This document shows positions 43,384 to 53,938 of a DNA stretch of 64,000 nucleotides, piece after piece; positions within the stretch are counted from its first letter, which is position 1, and every line of letters starts with the position of its first letter. Both the position numbers and the translations under genes were made by a program. The stretch lies in the NCBI GenBank assembly GCA_021234155.1, contig JAJEKV010000025.1, positions 5,621,310-5,685,309 of the forward strand. Reading direction: 5' to 3'. The notes beneath the pieces were generated by a model that searched no databases, had not been told where the DNA came from, and was given only the letters and a program-made list of their open reading frames with translations. Source of the DNA: Isoetes taiwanensis. Taxonomy: Eukaryota > Streptophyta > Lycopodiopsida > Isoetales > Isoetaceae.

Positions 43384-43908
43384 TCATTGAACCTTAAGTG
43401 CACTTCTAAGCAATATAAATTTGCTTTCTGGCAGGGCCTTTGTGAACACATCTGCTACTTGTTCTGATGTGTTCACATATACTAATTTGATGCAATTTCT
43501 TGAAACTAAATCCCTAACAAAATGCATATTTAGCTCAATATGTTTCGTCCTCTCATGATCAATGGGATTTTTTGCAATTGCTATACAACTTTGTGAGTCA
43601 GTGAATATTTCTGTAGGTGCTACCTGTTTGTAATCCAATTCTTCTAGTAATCTTCTCAGCCATGCAATTTCCCTTGCCACCAAAGAAGATGTTGCATATT
43701 CAGCCTCAGCTGAGGACATTGCTATTGCACTCTGTTTTTTACATTTCCAATTTATGGCTCCTCCTGCAAGAAATACTACAAATCCTGAAGTGGATTTTCT
43801 TGATGTCAGATCTCCACCCCAATCTGCATCACTATAGGCATAAATATTGAGATCCTTAGAATCATATACTATTCCTTGATCCCTAGTACCTTTGAGATAT
43901 TTTAACAC
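43384..43908 (-). pseudogene. Copia RNase H
   Basis: A 174-codon open frame starts MLKYLKGTRDQGIVYDSKDL and includes YSDADWGGDLTSRKSTSGFV (first catalytic Asp and the STSG motif), AMSSAEAEYATSSLVAREIA (catalytic Glu region), FTDSQSCIAIAKNPIDHERT (Asp) and a VADVFTKALP end. All blocks of copia RNase H are present and the frame is intact to its stop at 43384. It is cut off from RT by a frame change near 43900. The domain removes the RNA strand after reverse transcription. Confidence 0.85.
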
Positions 43909-45356
43909 TCTTTTTCCCTGCCAACCAGTGTTCTCTTGCTGGATTGTTACACTTTCTGCTCAAGATGTTAACTATGTAAGATATATCTGGCCTGCTATTG
44001 TTAGCTAGATATAGTAAACATCCAACTAACTCCCTGTAAGGTGTTTTTTCCATCTCTTTGATTTCTTTGTCAGTCATTTCCTTTTCTGCTGTCAGCATAT
44101 GCCCTGGAACCACTGGTGTTTTAACAATATGAGCATCTCCCATATTGAATCTGTTCAACATATTATCAATATGCTTGCCTTGAGTCAGTTTTAGCCAATT
44201 TCTTTCTCTATTTCTTGTAACCTCAATTCCTAAAAAGTGTTTCAACTCTCCCAAGTCTAATATCTTAAATCTGGCCTTCAATATGTTTTTGCATACTTCG
44301 TGTTTTTGTATCATTAGCAATCATGATACAATCGTCTACATACAAAGCAATAATGCAATACTTGTTTCCCACTTTGTATCTGTATATATTACCATCATTT
44401 TGTAGTTTTTCAAAACCCTGATCTCTAAGATAATTATTTATGCACAAATATCATTCCCTAGGAGCTTGTTTGAGTCCATAAACTGCCCGATTCAATCTCC
44501 AAACTTTATTGTTGTCTTTTTCATATCCTGGGGCCTGCTTCATGTAAACTTTTTCGTCCAATTTTGCATTAAGAAAGGCTGTCTTCACATCCATGTGATG
44601 CAACTCAAGATTTAAAGCATTTGCTAATCCCAAAAGCACCCTTATGCTTGTAAGTTTCACAATAGGAGAATAGGTCTCCTCAAAGTCTCTCCCTTTCCTT
44701 TGTGTGAATCCTTGAGCAACAAGACGAGCTTTGTATTTTTTTGTACCATCCACTCCTTCCTTAATTTTGAAGTTCCATTTATTTCCAATTATATCATGAT
44801 CAGCTGGGCAGTCAACAAGTTCATATGTTTCTGTTTCTTCAAATGAGGAAAGCTCATCATCCATTGCTTCTTTCCACTTGTCCTTGTCTGGACAAGTTAA
44901 TGCATCATTAATTGTTCTTGGAATGTATTCATCTGCTACTAATGCCATAATTTGATCATAATCATGACCTAAAGCTTCAAGTCTCTTGCTCCTCCCTGTG
45001 CCATTTCTTCCATACATTTCTTTGTCAATATTAGCTTCCTCCAACAACCTTCCAGTCTGTGATTTTCTTTTGGCTTTGACACTTGGCACTTCAGTGTTAT
45101 TCTCTTGCATGTCCTTTTCTGACCCTGCTATATCCTTTGGATGTTCTTCTTGACCTACTTCATCATCATCAGCATCTAATATGGTATCCATTGGTTTTCT
45201 GTAGATTTGTTCGAGTGGTGTCCCTATTTTGTTCAGATTTTGTCTTAAGCTGTCTATCTTTATAAACCACATTCTCATCAAATAACACATCCCTGCTGAC
45301 CACCACTGACCTCGAGCTTGGGATAAAGATTCTATACCCCTTACTTTCTTCATCAT
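43883..45356 (-). pseudogene. Copia reverse transcriptase
   Basis: Three frames in order. 45356-44451 has DELSSFEETETYELVDCPAD, the KYKARLVAQGFTQRKGRDFE block, HHMDVKTAFLNAKLDEKVYM (first catalytic Asp) and VWRLNRAVYGLKQAPRE. 44447-44265 has YRYKVGNKYCIIALYVDDCI, where YVDD is the catalytic box. 44320-43883 has FKILDLGELKHFLGIEVTRN and GCLLYLANNSRPDISYIVNI. A stop after KQAPRE (tryptophan position) and a frameshift near 44290 break the protein. Confidence 0.9.
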
Positions 45357-45401
45357 AACCTACCAAAAAACCTACTTCTGCTTTGCTGTCCAATTTCTTT
45401 C

Positions 45402-46435
45402 TCAATCCAGAGGGTATGTGAGTATATGCCAAACAACATATACTTTAAACATGTCATAATCCAAACAATTTTTCTTACTTGACCAAACAAGTTCTGGAAT
45501 CTTACCTTGCAGACTTGAAGATGGCAGCCTATTTTGTATAGTTACAGCAGTCTTCAATGCTTCCTCCCATAGGTAATTAGGTAGACCACTAGCTTTAATC
45601 ATGGATCTAACAACATCCATCAAAGTCATGTTTCTCCTTTCTGCAACACCATTTTGTTGAGGGGTATACCTGCAAGTCAACTGCCTTCTTATCCCATTAG
45701 CAATGCAAAAGAGTCTAAATTTTGTGGACAAATATTCTCCTCCCCCTATCGGATCAATACACTTTACCTTTTTCCCTGTTTGTCTTTCCATTTCAGTGAC
45801 ATAATGCTTGAAAGCATTCAATGCTTGTGCTTTTCTTTCCAAACAATAGCATTTGCATTTTCTAGAATGATCATCTATGAAAGAAATAAAATACCTTTTG
45901 TTTGTTTTCCCTTTCACATTGAGTGGTCCACATAAATCAGTGTGTACAAGTTCCAATATTTCTCCTGCTCTATTTTTGCTTCTCTTAAAAAGGTAGCTTT
46001 GTTTAGTTTTCCTAATGCACAACCTTCACAAACTAATTTTCCTGAGTCTGCACTATGGCATTCAATCCAACCTTTCTTGGTCAATCCCTTAGTGTTATTA
46101 AAATGGGTATGAGCTAACATGTTATGCCACAGTTTGAAGTCTGGAATGCACACAGCATTAACTTCATTATAAACTGAATTTTCCAACTGAAAAAGATTTC
46201 CCACACGTTTGGCAATAAACTTCCTTTCATTTCCCAAAAAGATATTACATCCATGAGAGTCAAAGTTGACTCTATAACCAAGATCTACTAACTGACTAAC
46301 AGAAATCAAGTTTTTAATTATGCTAGGCACGCATAAAACATTTTCAATATCAACTATGTTCCCTTCCAAATCATCCAACCCCAATAATCCTCTTGCTTCA
46401 ATGGGTTGTAAAGCTCCATTTCCCCACTTGTACAC
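45402..46435 (-). pseudogene. Copia integrase with pre-integrase zinc domain
   Basis: 46435-45914 holds the gag-pre-integrase part: LWHNMLAHTHFN (histidines) and CEGCALGKLN (cysteines). 46022-45402 holds the core: LVHTDLCGPL (first Asp), FIDDHSRKCKCYCLERK, a VKCIDPIGGGEYLS block where the usual RSDNGGEY is altered so that the second catalytic Asp is displaced, and RYTPQQNGVAERRNMTLMDV with the Glu. A frame break separates the core from the zinc part. The altered second Asp suggests loss of activity before or besides the frameshifts. Confidence 0.85.
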
Positions 46436-46560
46436 TCCTTGTGTGATTTTTGGAAACCCTCTTAAGTAGATCGAGGTCGCACTCTTGATCTTTCAGCTCC
46501 ACTATCAACTACAAGAGAATGAGAATTTTGTTAGCAACTCTTTCATCAAGCCGCGACAAA
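46436..46560 (-). pseudogene. Copia aspartic protease active-site fragment
   Basis: The minus strand around 46512-46480 reads SLVVDSGAERS, the D-S-G-A active site of a retroelement protease, followed after a frame change by the protease body that merges with the frame at 46435. Stops flank the motif on both sides. Confidence 0.6.
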
Positions 46561-47590
46561 TTCATTAGTTACCTCATCCTCATCTTGATTGCACTCTTTA
46601 TCTTCATCTCCATGTTCTTTAGCTATAAAAGTTCCAGCATGTTTTTTCCCCCTTTTCCCCCTTGCATCTCCTTTTTACCCTTGCCTTTGTAATCCTTTGG
46701 TGTTGGGCATTTGGTTGCCAAATGCCCCTACCCTAAATTGTAGCAGATTAAAATTCCTTTTCAGTTTTGGGCGGTTATTCTTCATATGCCCTTCCTCTCA
46801 TTGCAATTATAGCGATTATTTTCTTGGTGAGCTTTTCCCTTTTTTCGACAAATAGGATCTCGGTTCTCTCATCATCATTGTTTCTAGCAACCTTCCTTTG
46901 CTCCACTTGAGTTCTCGAATGTTTTACGCCTCATCCCTATTCTTGGCAACATTCCTTGTAAACAAACCCAACTTGCTCATTTTCAATCAACTGCCTAGCT
47001 ATGGCTAGAACTTGAAATCTTTCGGACAAGTCTACTCCACCAAGCCCAAATCGGCCACAATATTGTCAAATTTGTTGAAAAATCGACAAATCATCTTCAT
47101 CATGCAACTTCAAATTTAAGCTCCTTATCAAGCGATCTATTTGAGAAGATGTCTTCTCTTCAAAATGCTTGATCAAATATATCCACATTTCCTTGGACTC
47201 TTGTTTCTCGGCTTTAGTCTTATAGTAGGGCTGACTTTGGAAGAAATGATTCCTTGTGCCTCTTTCAAATTGCATACTTTCGGTTTTAGCTCCTTTTATT
47301 CCTTCAACCGGGTTACGATGAGTTTACTTCTCCCGAGCTCTCGATTCATTAGCTCCTCCTCCGGATCTTGCAACAACACTTGCGGTAGACCTTATAAGCG
47401 TTATTAGGTGAGCTTTCTCCTAAAGGATTGACTAGGTCCCAAAGGTCCTCCACCTCGAATGTGTATTATTGAGTCCTTCCACACTTGGAAACTGGACCTC
47501 CCTTATACACATCAACGGCCTCAAAAGGCTTGCTCCAAATCTACTTTCGACATTTTTGGATAACTTCCCTTAACACCTAACACCTTTCGA
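46561..47590 (-). pseudogene. Copia gag (UBN2-type) and zinc knuckle
   Basis: The frame at 47275-47066 has ESKEMWIYLIKHFEEKTSSQ and LIRSLNLKLHDEDDLSIFQQ, typical of the copia gag family called UBN2. Near 46745-46690 the reading CYNLG-stop-GHLATKCPTP is a zinc knuckle (C-x2-C-x4-H-x4-C) with the second Cys replaced, followed by a lysine and glycine-rich tail. Other frames between them hold gag-like pieces. Gag packages element RNA in particles. It is broken by multiple indels. Confidence 0.65.
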
Positions 47591-47596
47591 TGCGGA

Positions 47597-48238
47597 TGTG
47601 AAAATTAGAGCACAATTCTTAGATCACAATTCAATTGCTTAGATTGACACTATTATAGAACAAAGCTACAACCTTGTGAGATCAAAGCAATTATTCTACA
47701 ATGCAATCTCACATCACCAATTAACCATTAATCATATTTGTGAAACAAAATTCACTTAAGGCAATTTTCTTTGTAGCAAGTAATGGTGGAGTCAATAATG
47801 AGTTCATCTTTGTTCAACCCTTTATCGAACAATGCTCTCCCTTGATGCCTAATCCTTTGTTTTATCCATCCCCTTCCGTTCTCTCTACTTGTCTTTATTC
47901 TTATCGGCCCGACGGTTTAGGAGAAGGTTCTGCCATCGGTTCGGGGTTTCTATATTCAATTTTCGTTTTGCCTCCAAAACTTCTTGATCATATCCATATG
48001 ACAATATTACAACCCAATGGTTCAAGGCTTTAATGAATATAATGTCTTAAGGTTGGCCTTTCAACCATACGACCTTTAGGTTAAAAGCAAACCCCTTAGT
48101 TGAACCTTAGGTTATAACCTTCTGCAATTCAAGGTAAGCTTGCACTCATAGTGCACCAATGAGCATGCTGAGCATTTGATTCTTTTTCCAGCTGTGGCAT
48201 TCTGCCTAAGAAGATTATGCAATAACATATTTTTAACA
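47597..48238 (-). repeat. Copia 5' LTR
   Basis: 642 bases. In element sense it runs from TGTTAAAAATATGTTATTGC (48238) to GCTCTAATTTTCACA (47597). It is followed on the right by the ATGCA target duplication at 48239-48243 and the continuation of LINE-D. Confidence 0.9.
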
Positions 48239-49502
48239 ATGCACTAGAGATCTTACTAAGATCTTACTGAAAGAGGGGTTAATGGTAAACCTTGCAAAAA
48301 CCAAAATAGTCATTTTCGGTCACAGGAACAGACACAGACCTTTCAGATATATGGGCATCAACAGAATACAGGTATCTGGGATATGACGCACACAGCATGG
48401 GGAAATGGGCTAAAGATGCGGATGCAAGGTTTCAATCAACCATTGGGAGCTACTTCAGTATGAAAAAATTCTGTAATAAAAGCAGAATAATCGACTGGGA
48501 AATCAAGTGCTACTTGTTCAGTGCAGTGGTCGCGACGACACAATTATATGGGGCTGAGGCATGGGACCGGGTCTAATGATAAGAAATGGGACAAACGGAG
48601 GGATCCTCGGGCGGTCATAAAAAGCGAGAATTTAGGGTCTTGGGCAAACACATCCCTAATAGTCATGATATACGAGACAAGTCAGAAACCAACGTGAGTC
48701 AGCAAAATCACACATCATCATAAGCAGTGGATGGTTTAAGGATGTAGCGATATGGACCAGAGAAATGGGGATGAACCTGAGTGATCTAGTAAATGAGGAG
48801 AAATGGAATGAAGACTGGGCAGACAAGGCTACAAGAGCATGGTTGCAAAAACACACCGGACCCAAGACACTTTGGCTCATGACAGTCTTCAATCTAGAAA
48901 CGGCCAGATAGGGCAACAGATGTCACAGAGACAATGCATAGGGAAGGCGGGCGAGACGTCCTAGCGAGATTTAGGATGGGGAGCCACGATCTAAGAATTG
49001 AAAAAGACAGATGGAGGAAAACAGAAAAGGACAACCGGATATGTAGAATCTGTGACACTGAAAAAGTAGAGGACGAGAACCACCTACTCAACGAGTGCCC
49101 AATGTACGGAGACGTCAGAAACAAGTCTGAGAGGCATAAGATCTGAACGACCGACACACCACGATGATAAGGGCAGACACAATGAAAGATCTGGCAGATG
49201 CAATCCAAGAGATGACGACCAAGCATCGAGAGGCACACAAAGAAAGAGGGCTTATAATATGAATCGCCCAAAGAGGCGAGACATAGATGCCCACAAAACG
49301 CTCAGCTAAAAGCTGATTGATAACGACGCATCACAGCACGGCCATGATGCCTCGATTAAAAGCGGGGTGCCGGTACTAATAGAAACTAAGGAAGCCTTCA
49401 GAAAAGGCTACAGTATACCAGCGTGATGTGCTAGTAGCGCCCTCTAGGGAGCTTGCCCATGCTACATCATTCCAGGGGCCTTAGGGCACAATGGGACAAT
49501 AA
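48239..49502 (+). pseudogene. LINE-D distal ORF2 (RT end and C-terminal zinc motif)
   Basis: After the second ATGCA the reading resumes with ALEILL, LMVNLAKTKIVIFGHRNRHR, a FRYMGI block, and, after frame changes, IIDWEIKCYLFSAV (48487-48530). The frame 48934-49146 has ARFRMGSHDLRIEKDRWRKT and ICRICDTEKVEDENHLLNEC, a C-x2-C-x8-H-x4-C motif. The wording parallels LINE-B at 9425-10757, which supports the join across the copia insertion. Many stops are present. The 3' untranslated part (49150-49500) matches LINE-B, for example GGGGCCTTAGGGC and AGCTTGCCCATGCTACATCA. Confidence 0.75.
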
Positions 49503-49530
49503 TTCTATTCTATTCTATTCTATTCTATTT
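49503..49530 (+). repeat. LINE-D 3' tail (TTCTA)n
   Basis: Five to six TTCTA units directly after GGGACAATAA. Plant LINEs of this kind often end in a short microsatellite copied during target-primed reverse transcription. Confidence 0.75.
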
Positions 49531-49930
49531 AAGCAACATCGTTGATCGAAGTCACTTATGTGGCATGCCACGTGTCCCCGCAGTGTGACACTGCCACTAG
49601 GCATTACGTGGCATGCGGATCGTTGCACTGGAATGCGTGTGGCACGGACGATGCTAGCCGCACTGGCATAACTGTTGTCACATGACTGACGTCGTTAAAC
49701 GACGTTCGCTGCGTGGCGCTGCACTGGCATCGGTAGATGCCGGCCGCAATGGCATAGCCATCGTCATGTATACATAAAGTCGTTTAACGATGCTACGACT
49801 CGTTAAACAACGCCGCACCAGTGCGGACGGTATTTCACGCGTCTACACATCTCATTGAAGGGCGTCGGGCGTCCTAAATGACGTCATGACGTCTTTCATC
49901 GACGTACGTCCAGACATCGATATAGACGTC
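49531..49930. other. CpG-rich segment with repeated TCGTTAAACGA dyads
   Basis: Compared with its surroundings this stretch is rich in CG and in dyads: ACGTCGTTAAACGACGT (49689-49705), GTCGTTTAACGATG (49779-49792) and ACTCGTTAAACAACG (49797-49811), plus GTGGCATGCCAC (49560-49571). GCACTGGCAT and TAGATGCCGGCCGCA-like words recur. No gene is seen. It could be a transposon end, a regulatory region or a fragment of another family. Confidence 0.45.
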
Positions 49931-51125
49931 AATATATTGATTTATTTTTGTAGTATATGATGGACTTCTTACCATAGAGCAAAGTTCTCATTTCAAAGTT
50001 CATTTGAAGGCTCCTTAATTAGGAAGATAACTCTCGTAGTTTGTGCCTTCTTAACAATTTCTTGATCATTGTATCCCGCTAGGCAAGAAGACAATCAAAC
50101 TAGTTTTGCCTTGGGCATTATTTTATCCTCTGTAACATTTCATTTTCTATGTGGATATTGGCAGCGTGAGATGCATGCAAACATCTTTTTTGGCCATGTC
50201 CTTCTACCCGTGCCTTACTAGTGATCTTCCATTGTGGTGGGAACCATTGATGCTGGACCTCTCATCTCCTCCGCTTGTTGCATCAGTTAATCCCTCTTAT
50301 CTGGCGACAACGGGTCCCTAGTTGTCTATATTCAAGCATGGTATGAAGGCATTGCCTATTGTCTTGACCCGGACTTTCAAGCAAAATTTCTACTTTCTCG
50401 TGGGAAAATGTCTATATGGGGAGAAGGTCGAGAGGCTTTGCCTCTTATGGTGGAAGTTGATGTCACAAAAATAATACTTGGGGTTGGCATGAGAATATTC
50501 ATAAACATAAGCACTTTGTCAGCTCCATATATTGCCTCCTCTTAGCTCCATTGCCCCTCCTATTGTCGAATGGGTGGCACACGCAAGTTCAAAAATCCAA
50601 TTGGGTTCATTCATAGCATTGGCTTTGGGATAAGTTGCCCTATCCTAAAGTGTCTATGTCTCTTTGCTTATCGAGAAGTTCAACTGGAATTGTCCTGTAT
50701 AAGGTTTATTTAACAGTGCACTGGATTGCCAATGCATCCTTTTGGTTTCCTATCCTGATGCATGGCCCCAGCTAGGTAGCGGGCATTCCATCTTGGTTCT
50801 GGTTGGCTCCTCTAGTCAATATAAAAGCATCACAGACTTCACATTTTTCATGGCATTTACTCATCTGCTTGTGGTGTTATTGTTGCGGCCCAAGCTAAGA
50901 AACTAATGCGTTATGAGTGTTTCTCCTGTCAGAAGCAAAGAATCATATTTGGATTCAGTGCCTTCAAACTGATTCTTATCATTAGTCTCCTATTCTAGAG
51001 TAAGTACGTCTCCTATTCTAGAGTAAGTACATTTGCTTCAGGCTTGTGTTCCTATGGCATTTTCTTGTGCTTATATAGTTAAATGAGACAATCTATTCTA
51101 TGATTTTTATATTGCTGTCATCCTT
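49931..51125. other. No recognised gene; weak plus-strand protein-like wording
   Basis: Across frames the plus strand near 50600-50840 gives WDKLPYPKVSMSLCLSRSST and WIANASFWFPILMHG, which might be a decayed LINE or gene fragment, but stops are dense and I cannot place it. CTCCTATTCTAGAGTAAGTA is duplicated in tandem at 50990-51028. Confidence 0.3.
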
Positions 51126-51126
51126 T

Positions 51127-51150
51127 ACTTTTTTTTTTTTTTTTTTTTGA
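51127..51150. repeat. Poly(T) tract of about 24 bases
   Basis: A pure T run. It might be the poly(A) tail of a minus-strand retro-inserted sequence lying to its right (51151 on), but no gene or SINE can be named there. Confidence 0.6.
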
Positions 51151-51849
51151 AAATACCTCAGTTAACTTTTAACTGCCAAATTATGACGACTGGTCATTAT
51201 GCGATTGCACACACGTCTTCACCTACTATGGGAAAATTGACCCATTAGCTCGCAATTGGGCCATGTTTTACCATTCGTAGGGAACACTAAATAAACTAAT
51301 GGCTTGGAGTTACTCAAAGACCCAAGGAAAAAATGCATCAATGTCATTTCAATTTAAGAATAGAATATGTTCTTATCGGCCACGGAGACCAACTGGCCTA
51401 TGGGACCCAAACAAAGAGAGAGCAACAAGTAACAACATGCAAGAAGTATCATGATTGTTTATTGTAGTGTGAATATGATAATTGGCATTTGCTATGGCCT
51501 GTTGTTATCCTTCCTATGTAAAACAATTTTCTTTGTCGTTCGTATATTTCATTTTCTTCTTGTACCACAATTTAAAATGGCATGCATTGGTGGTTCTGTG
51601 CTCAGGACAGATATAAGCTTGACATGTGTGAAAAAAAAGACAAAGAAAAAAAGGATTTTAGGGCAATGATTACACCTGTATTTGGGTCAGATTCTAGGAT
51701 GTGTGCATTTGTCTCCTCCAAAGGTTGCTTATAGCGCTGCATCACCCATCTTAGAGATGGATATCATATTAACTTCAAGGTAATGTACTGTTCAAATGAG
51801 CATCTCCTGAAGGGAGATACATGATTATTGTACCTACCCCTTGTACACT
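51151..51849. other. No gene recognised
   Basis: One 72-codon plus frame (51451-51669) with a hydrophobic N-terminal half (LLLSFLCKTIFFVVRIFHFL) and a lysine-rich end. It could encode a small membrane peptide but has no known relative to my knowledge and no upstream signal. Confidence 0.25.
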
Positions 51850-52960
51850 AGCAATCCCCTTCTAATTCTTACCTTCCTATTTCCTGGGATTGGTATCATA
51901 TTTTGGAACAATTCCTTCTTGTTGATCATATGATCAGTGGCTCCGAAATCCAAATACGCCCCTATCCAAGTTATGCTACAAAGCCCTTTGATTCAGCTTC
52001 ACTCTCCTCCTGTTCTGCTAGAACATGTAACGAATCAAGTAATTGAATCACATAGCTCCACACACCAATAATTGCTCTTAGTCCCATTTGCATTAGAGTG
52101 CTCCATCTATTATGTTTCGGCTTACTTTGTGAGTGTTAAAAAGAATAAGTCACTGCTGCCTGATTCTGACTTACTAACCTGAGAGGCTATATGAGCATGA
52201 AATTTCTTTTTCTTGCCATCATGTTTCTCATTATTTCTTTGTCTCCCCAAGGTCAAAGTTCCCCAGACTGTGTCAGACTGGTGACCAATCACTTTATTGT
52301 CCTCAGTGTATAAAATCTTTGCCAAAGCTTTTGCTTGGAGCACGTAAAGAACATTTTGGATGTTTCTATTTCTATAACTCAATCAAAATTTCTTCCGAGG
52401 AGATGCATTTTCAATAACATCGTTTCTTGTTTTTCCACTTTCTTGTTTGCCCACAAATGCTTGTCCATTTTTGTTGGTACATTTATTTCCTCTTGCCTTA
52501 TTAAATTTTTCCATAAGAATCTGCTGACATGGGCATTTAAGTTGTACATGCTCAGCTGACCCAATCAAATTCTTTATATTGTTGTATGATGTGGGTAATC
52601 CTAACAGAAGCGCTTCGATTTATCAAGTCATTGTCAAGTCCCTTTTCCATTCCTTTGAGCTGGCGGGTTGCTGCTTTAACTATGAGATATACTCTTAAGC
52701 AATATTACACTCCTTCAGCTTTGTGGTAAACATGATTGTATACATATTAACCTAATGTGAGAAATGCCTCTTCCTATAAATCAAGGACAGTTGCTCCCAA
52801 GCCTCTTTAGCAATATCAACTGCCTCAACCTGAGCAATCATTGTATCATCAAGATACCTCATTAGCCTATTATTGGCTTCCCAATCACATTGCACCCATT
52901 TCAAAAGTTCATGTCTCTCTGTCTCACTTGCCTTTGCAATCATTTTAGCATCTACTATTC
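51850..52960 (-). pseudogene. Ty1/copia gag-protease remnant (second family)
   Basis: The minus strand from 52943 reads ETERHELLKWVQCDWEANNR, a LMRYLDDTMIAQV block and AKEAWEQLSLIYRKRH, which is the UBN2-type gag start. Further on, frames at 52568-52379 give HVQLKCPCQQILMEKFNKAR and a lysine-rich segment, and 52382-52122 gives VLYVLQAKALAKILYTEDNK. Near 51990-51930 the reading AYLDFGATDHMINKKELFQN is the protease, with D-F-G-A in place of D-S-G-A. No integrase, RT or LTR follows, so only the first third of a copia element survives. It differs from the element at 42.5-48.2 kb. Confidence 0.65.
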
Positions 52961-53938
52961 AATTTTTCCTTCAAAGGTAATGTGCTTGGCAACAATATAT
53001 GTTGTAGTCAATGCTTGAGCTTTCCTTGTAGTTATCAATGGCTTTAGTTCTTCCACTAATACAATAGTCCACAGTCTTTTCTCAACAAGCTTACCTCTAG
53101 TCTTAATAAACCAGTAGAAGATATTACTTTGAGATGCTCAGTGGCGACTCTTTTAATGGGATGCTCATATTTTGGAGTGGATGATCATGGAGAGATATCA
53201 TATGGTGAGTGCTTTTGATGTTAGTTGTGGCAACTTCGTTAATAGGATGCTTAGAATTTGAAGTGGTCTTTGAACTGACTTCATCACCATTTACCTCTCA
53301 CACGAGTTTTGAACCGACACCAATCTGTACTACACATATTTCAATCTGAAAATGTTGGTAGAGAATGTCTCGTGGCGGCCTTGGCCAAACTACGCAAAAT
53401 GTTAACTTCCTTGTATGATATTTGGGCACAAGAACATGTTCTAAACATGAGAAAAAAAAAACAAGTGAGGAATGGGATGAAAAAGAGATTGAAGATTACT
53501 TATTTGTGCATTAGAATTGTATGCGTTATTATAATATATAGTAGTTGAACATTCTTCACAAATATCTCTTCTTTGCATCTTGTAACTCTACTTTAAAGAA
53601 CAAAGACCAATTGTTTCTTAAATAGTTGCTCGCTTTCATATTATCTAGGTCCAACCTTCTTATGAGAAATAAGGGCCCCATACTTCATGGCTAGAATGTA
53701 AGCCGTGTAATCATGTAGTAAGGTCCTAAGAATTAAAAAAAAAAATAAAAAAAAAATAAAAAAAAATCATCAGAACGTATTAAAGATTGAAGAAAGAAAA
53801 CATTAAAGGAACTAGCATATGACGAGGAGGCATTCTATGATTTATGTGGTTAATTATTATGAATTATGAGAAGATGAAAGGCTTGTGCTCAGGAAGTGGC
53901 ATACATACATACAATACGATAAGATGGGCAATGCACAT
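52961..53938. other. No recognised gene; A-rich tract
   Basis: A 79-codon plus frame at 53309-53548 is rich in Lys and Arg and shows no domain. At 53730-53768 an A-rich run with single T interruptions occurs. CACAT (53934-53938) just left of the LTR is a possible half of a target duplication whose partner I did not find. Confidence 0.3.

Larger units (their letters stand above)
42459..48238 (-). mobile_element. Ty1/copia element with two LTRs, inserted in LINE-D
   Basis: A 5.78-kb element on the minus strand with LTRs at 42459-43095 and 47597-48238, ends TGTTAAAAAT...TTTTCACA in element sense, a 5-bp ATGCA duplication, and the copia order gag, protease, integrase, RT, RNase H. A purine stretch (AAAGGAGGAG, complement of 43096-43105) next to the 3' LTR fits a polypurine tract. 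The primer binding site beside the 5' LTR is not a clear tRNA match. The two LTRs differ by several small indels and substitutions, so the insertion is not very recent. The coding region is broken in many places. Confidence 0.9.
38500..49530 (+). mobile_element. LINE-D, near full-length, split by a copia element
   Basis: An L1-like LINE on the plus strand with a 5' leader containing structured repeats (38551-39230), ORF1 (39471-40370), ORF2 endonuclease and RT (40364-42458), the rest of ORF2 after the copia insertion (48239-49150) and a TTCTA tail (49503-49530). Without the insertion it would be about 5.2 kb. Both ORFs are broken by indels. LINE-B at 9.3-10.8 kb is a truncated relative. The exact 5' end is uncertain, as I found no target duplication. 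Confidence 0.8.
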
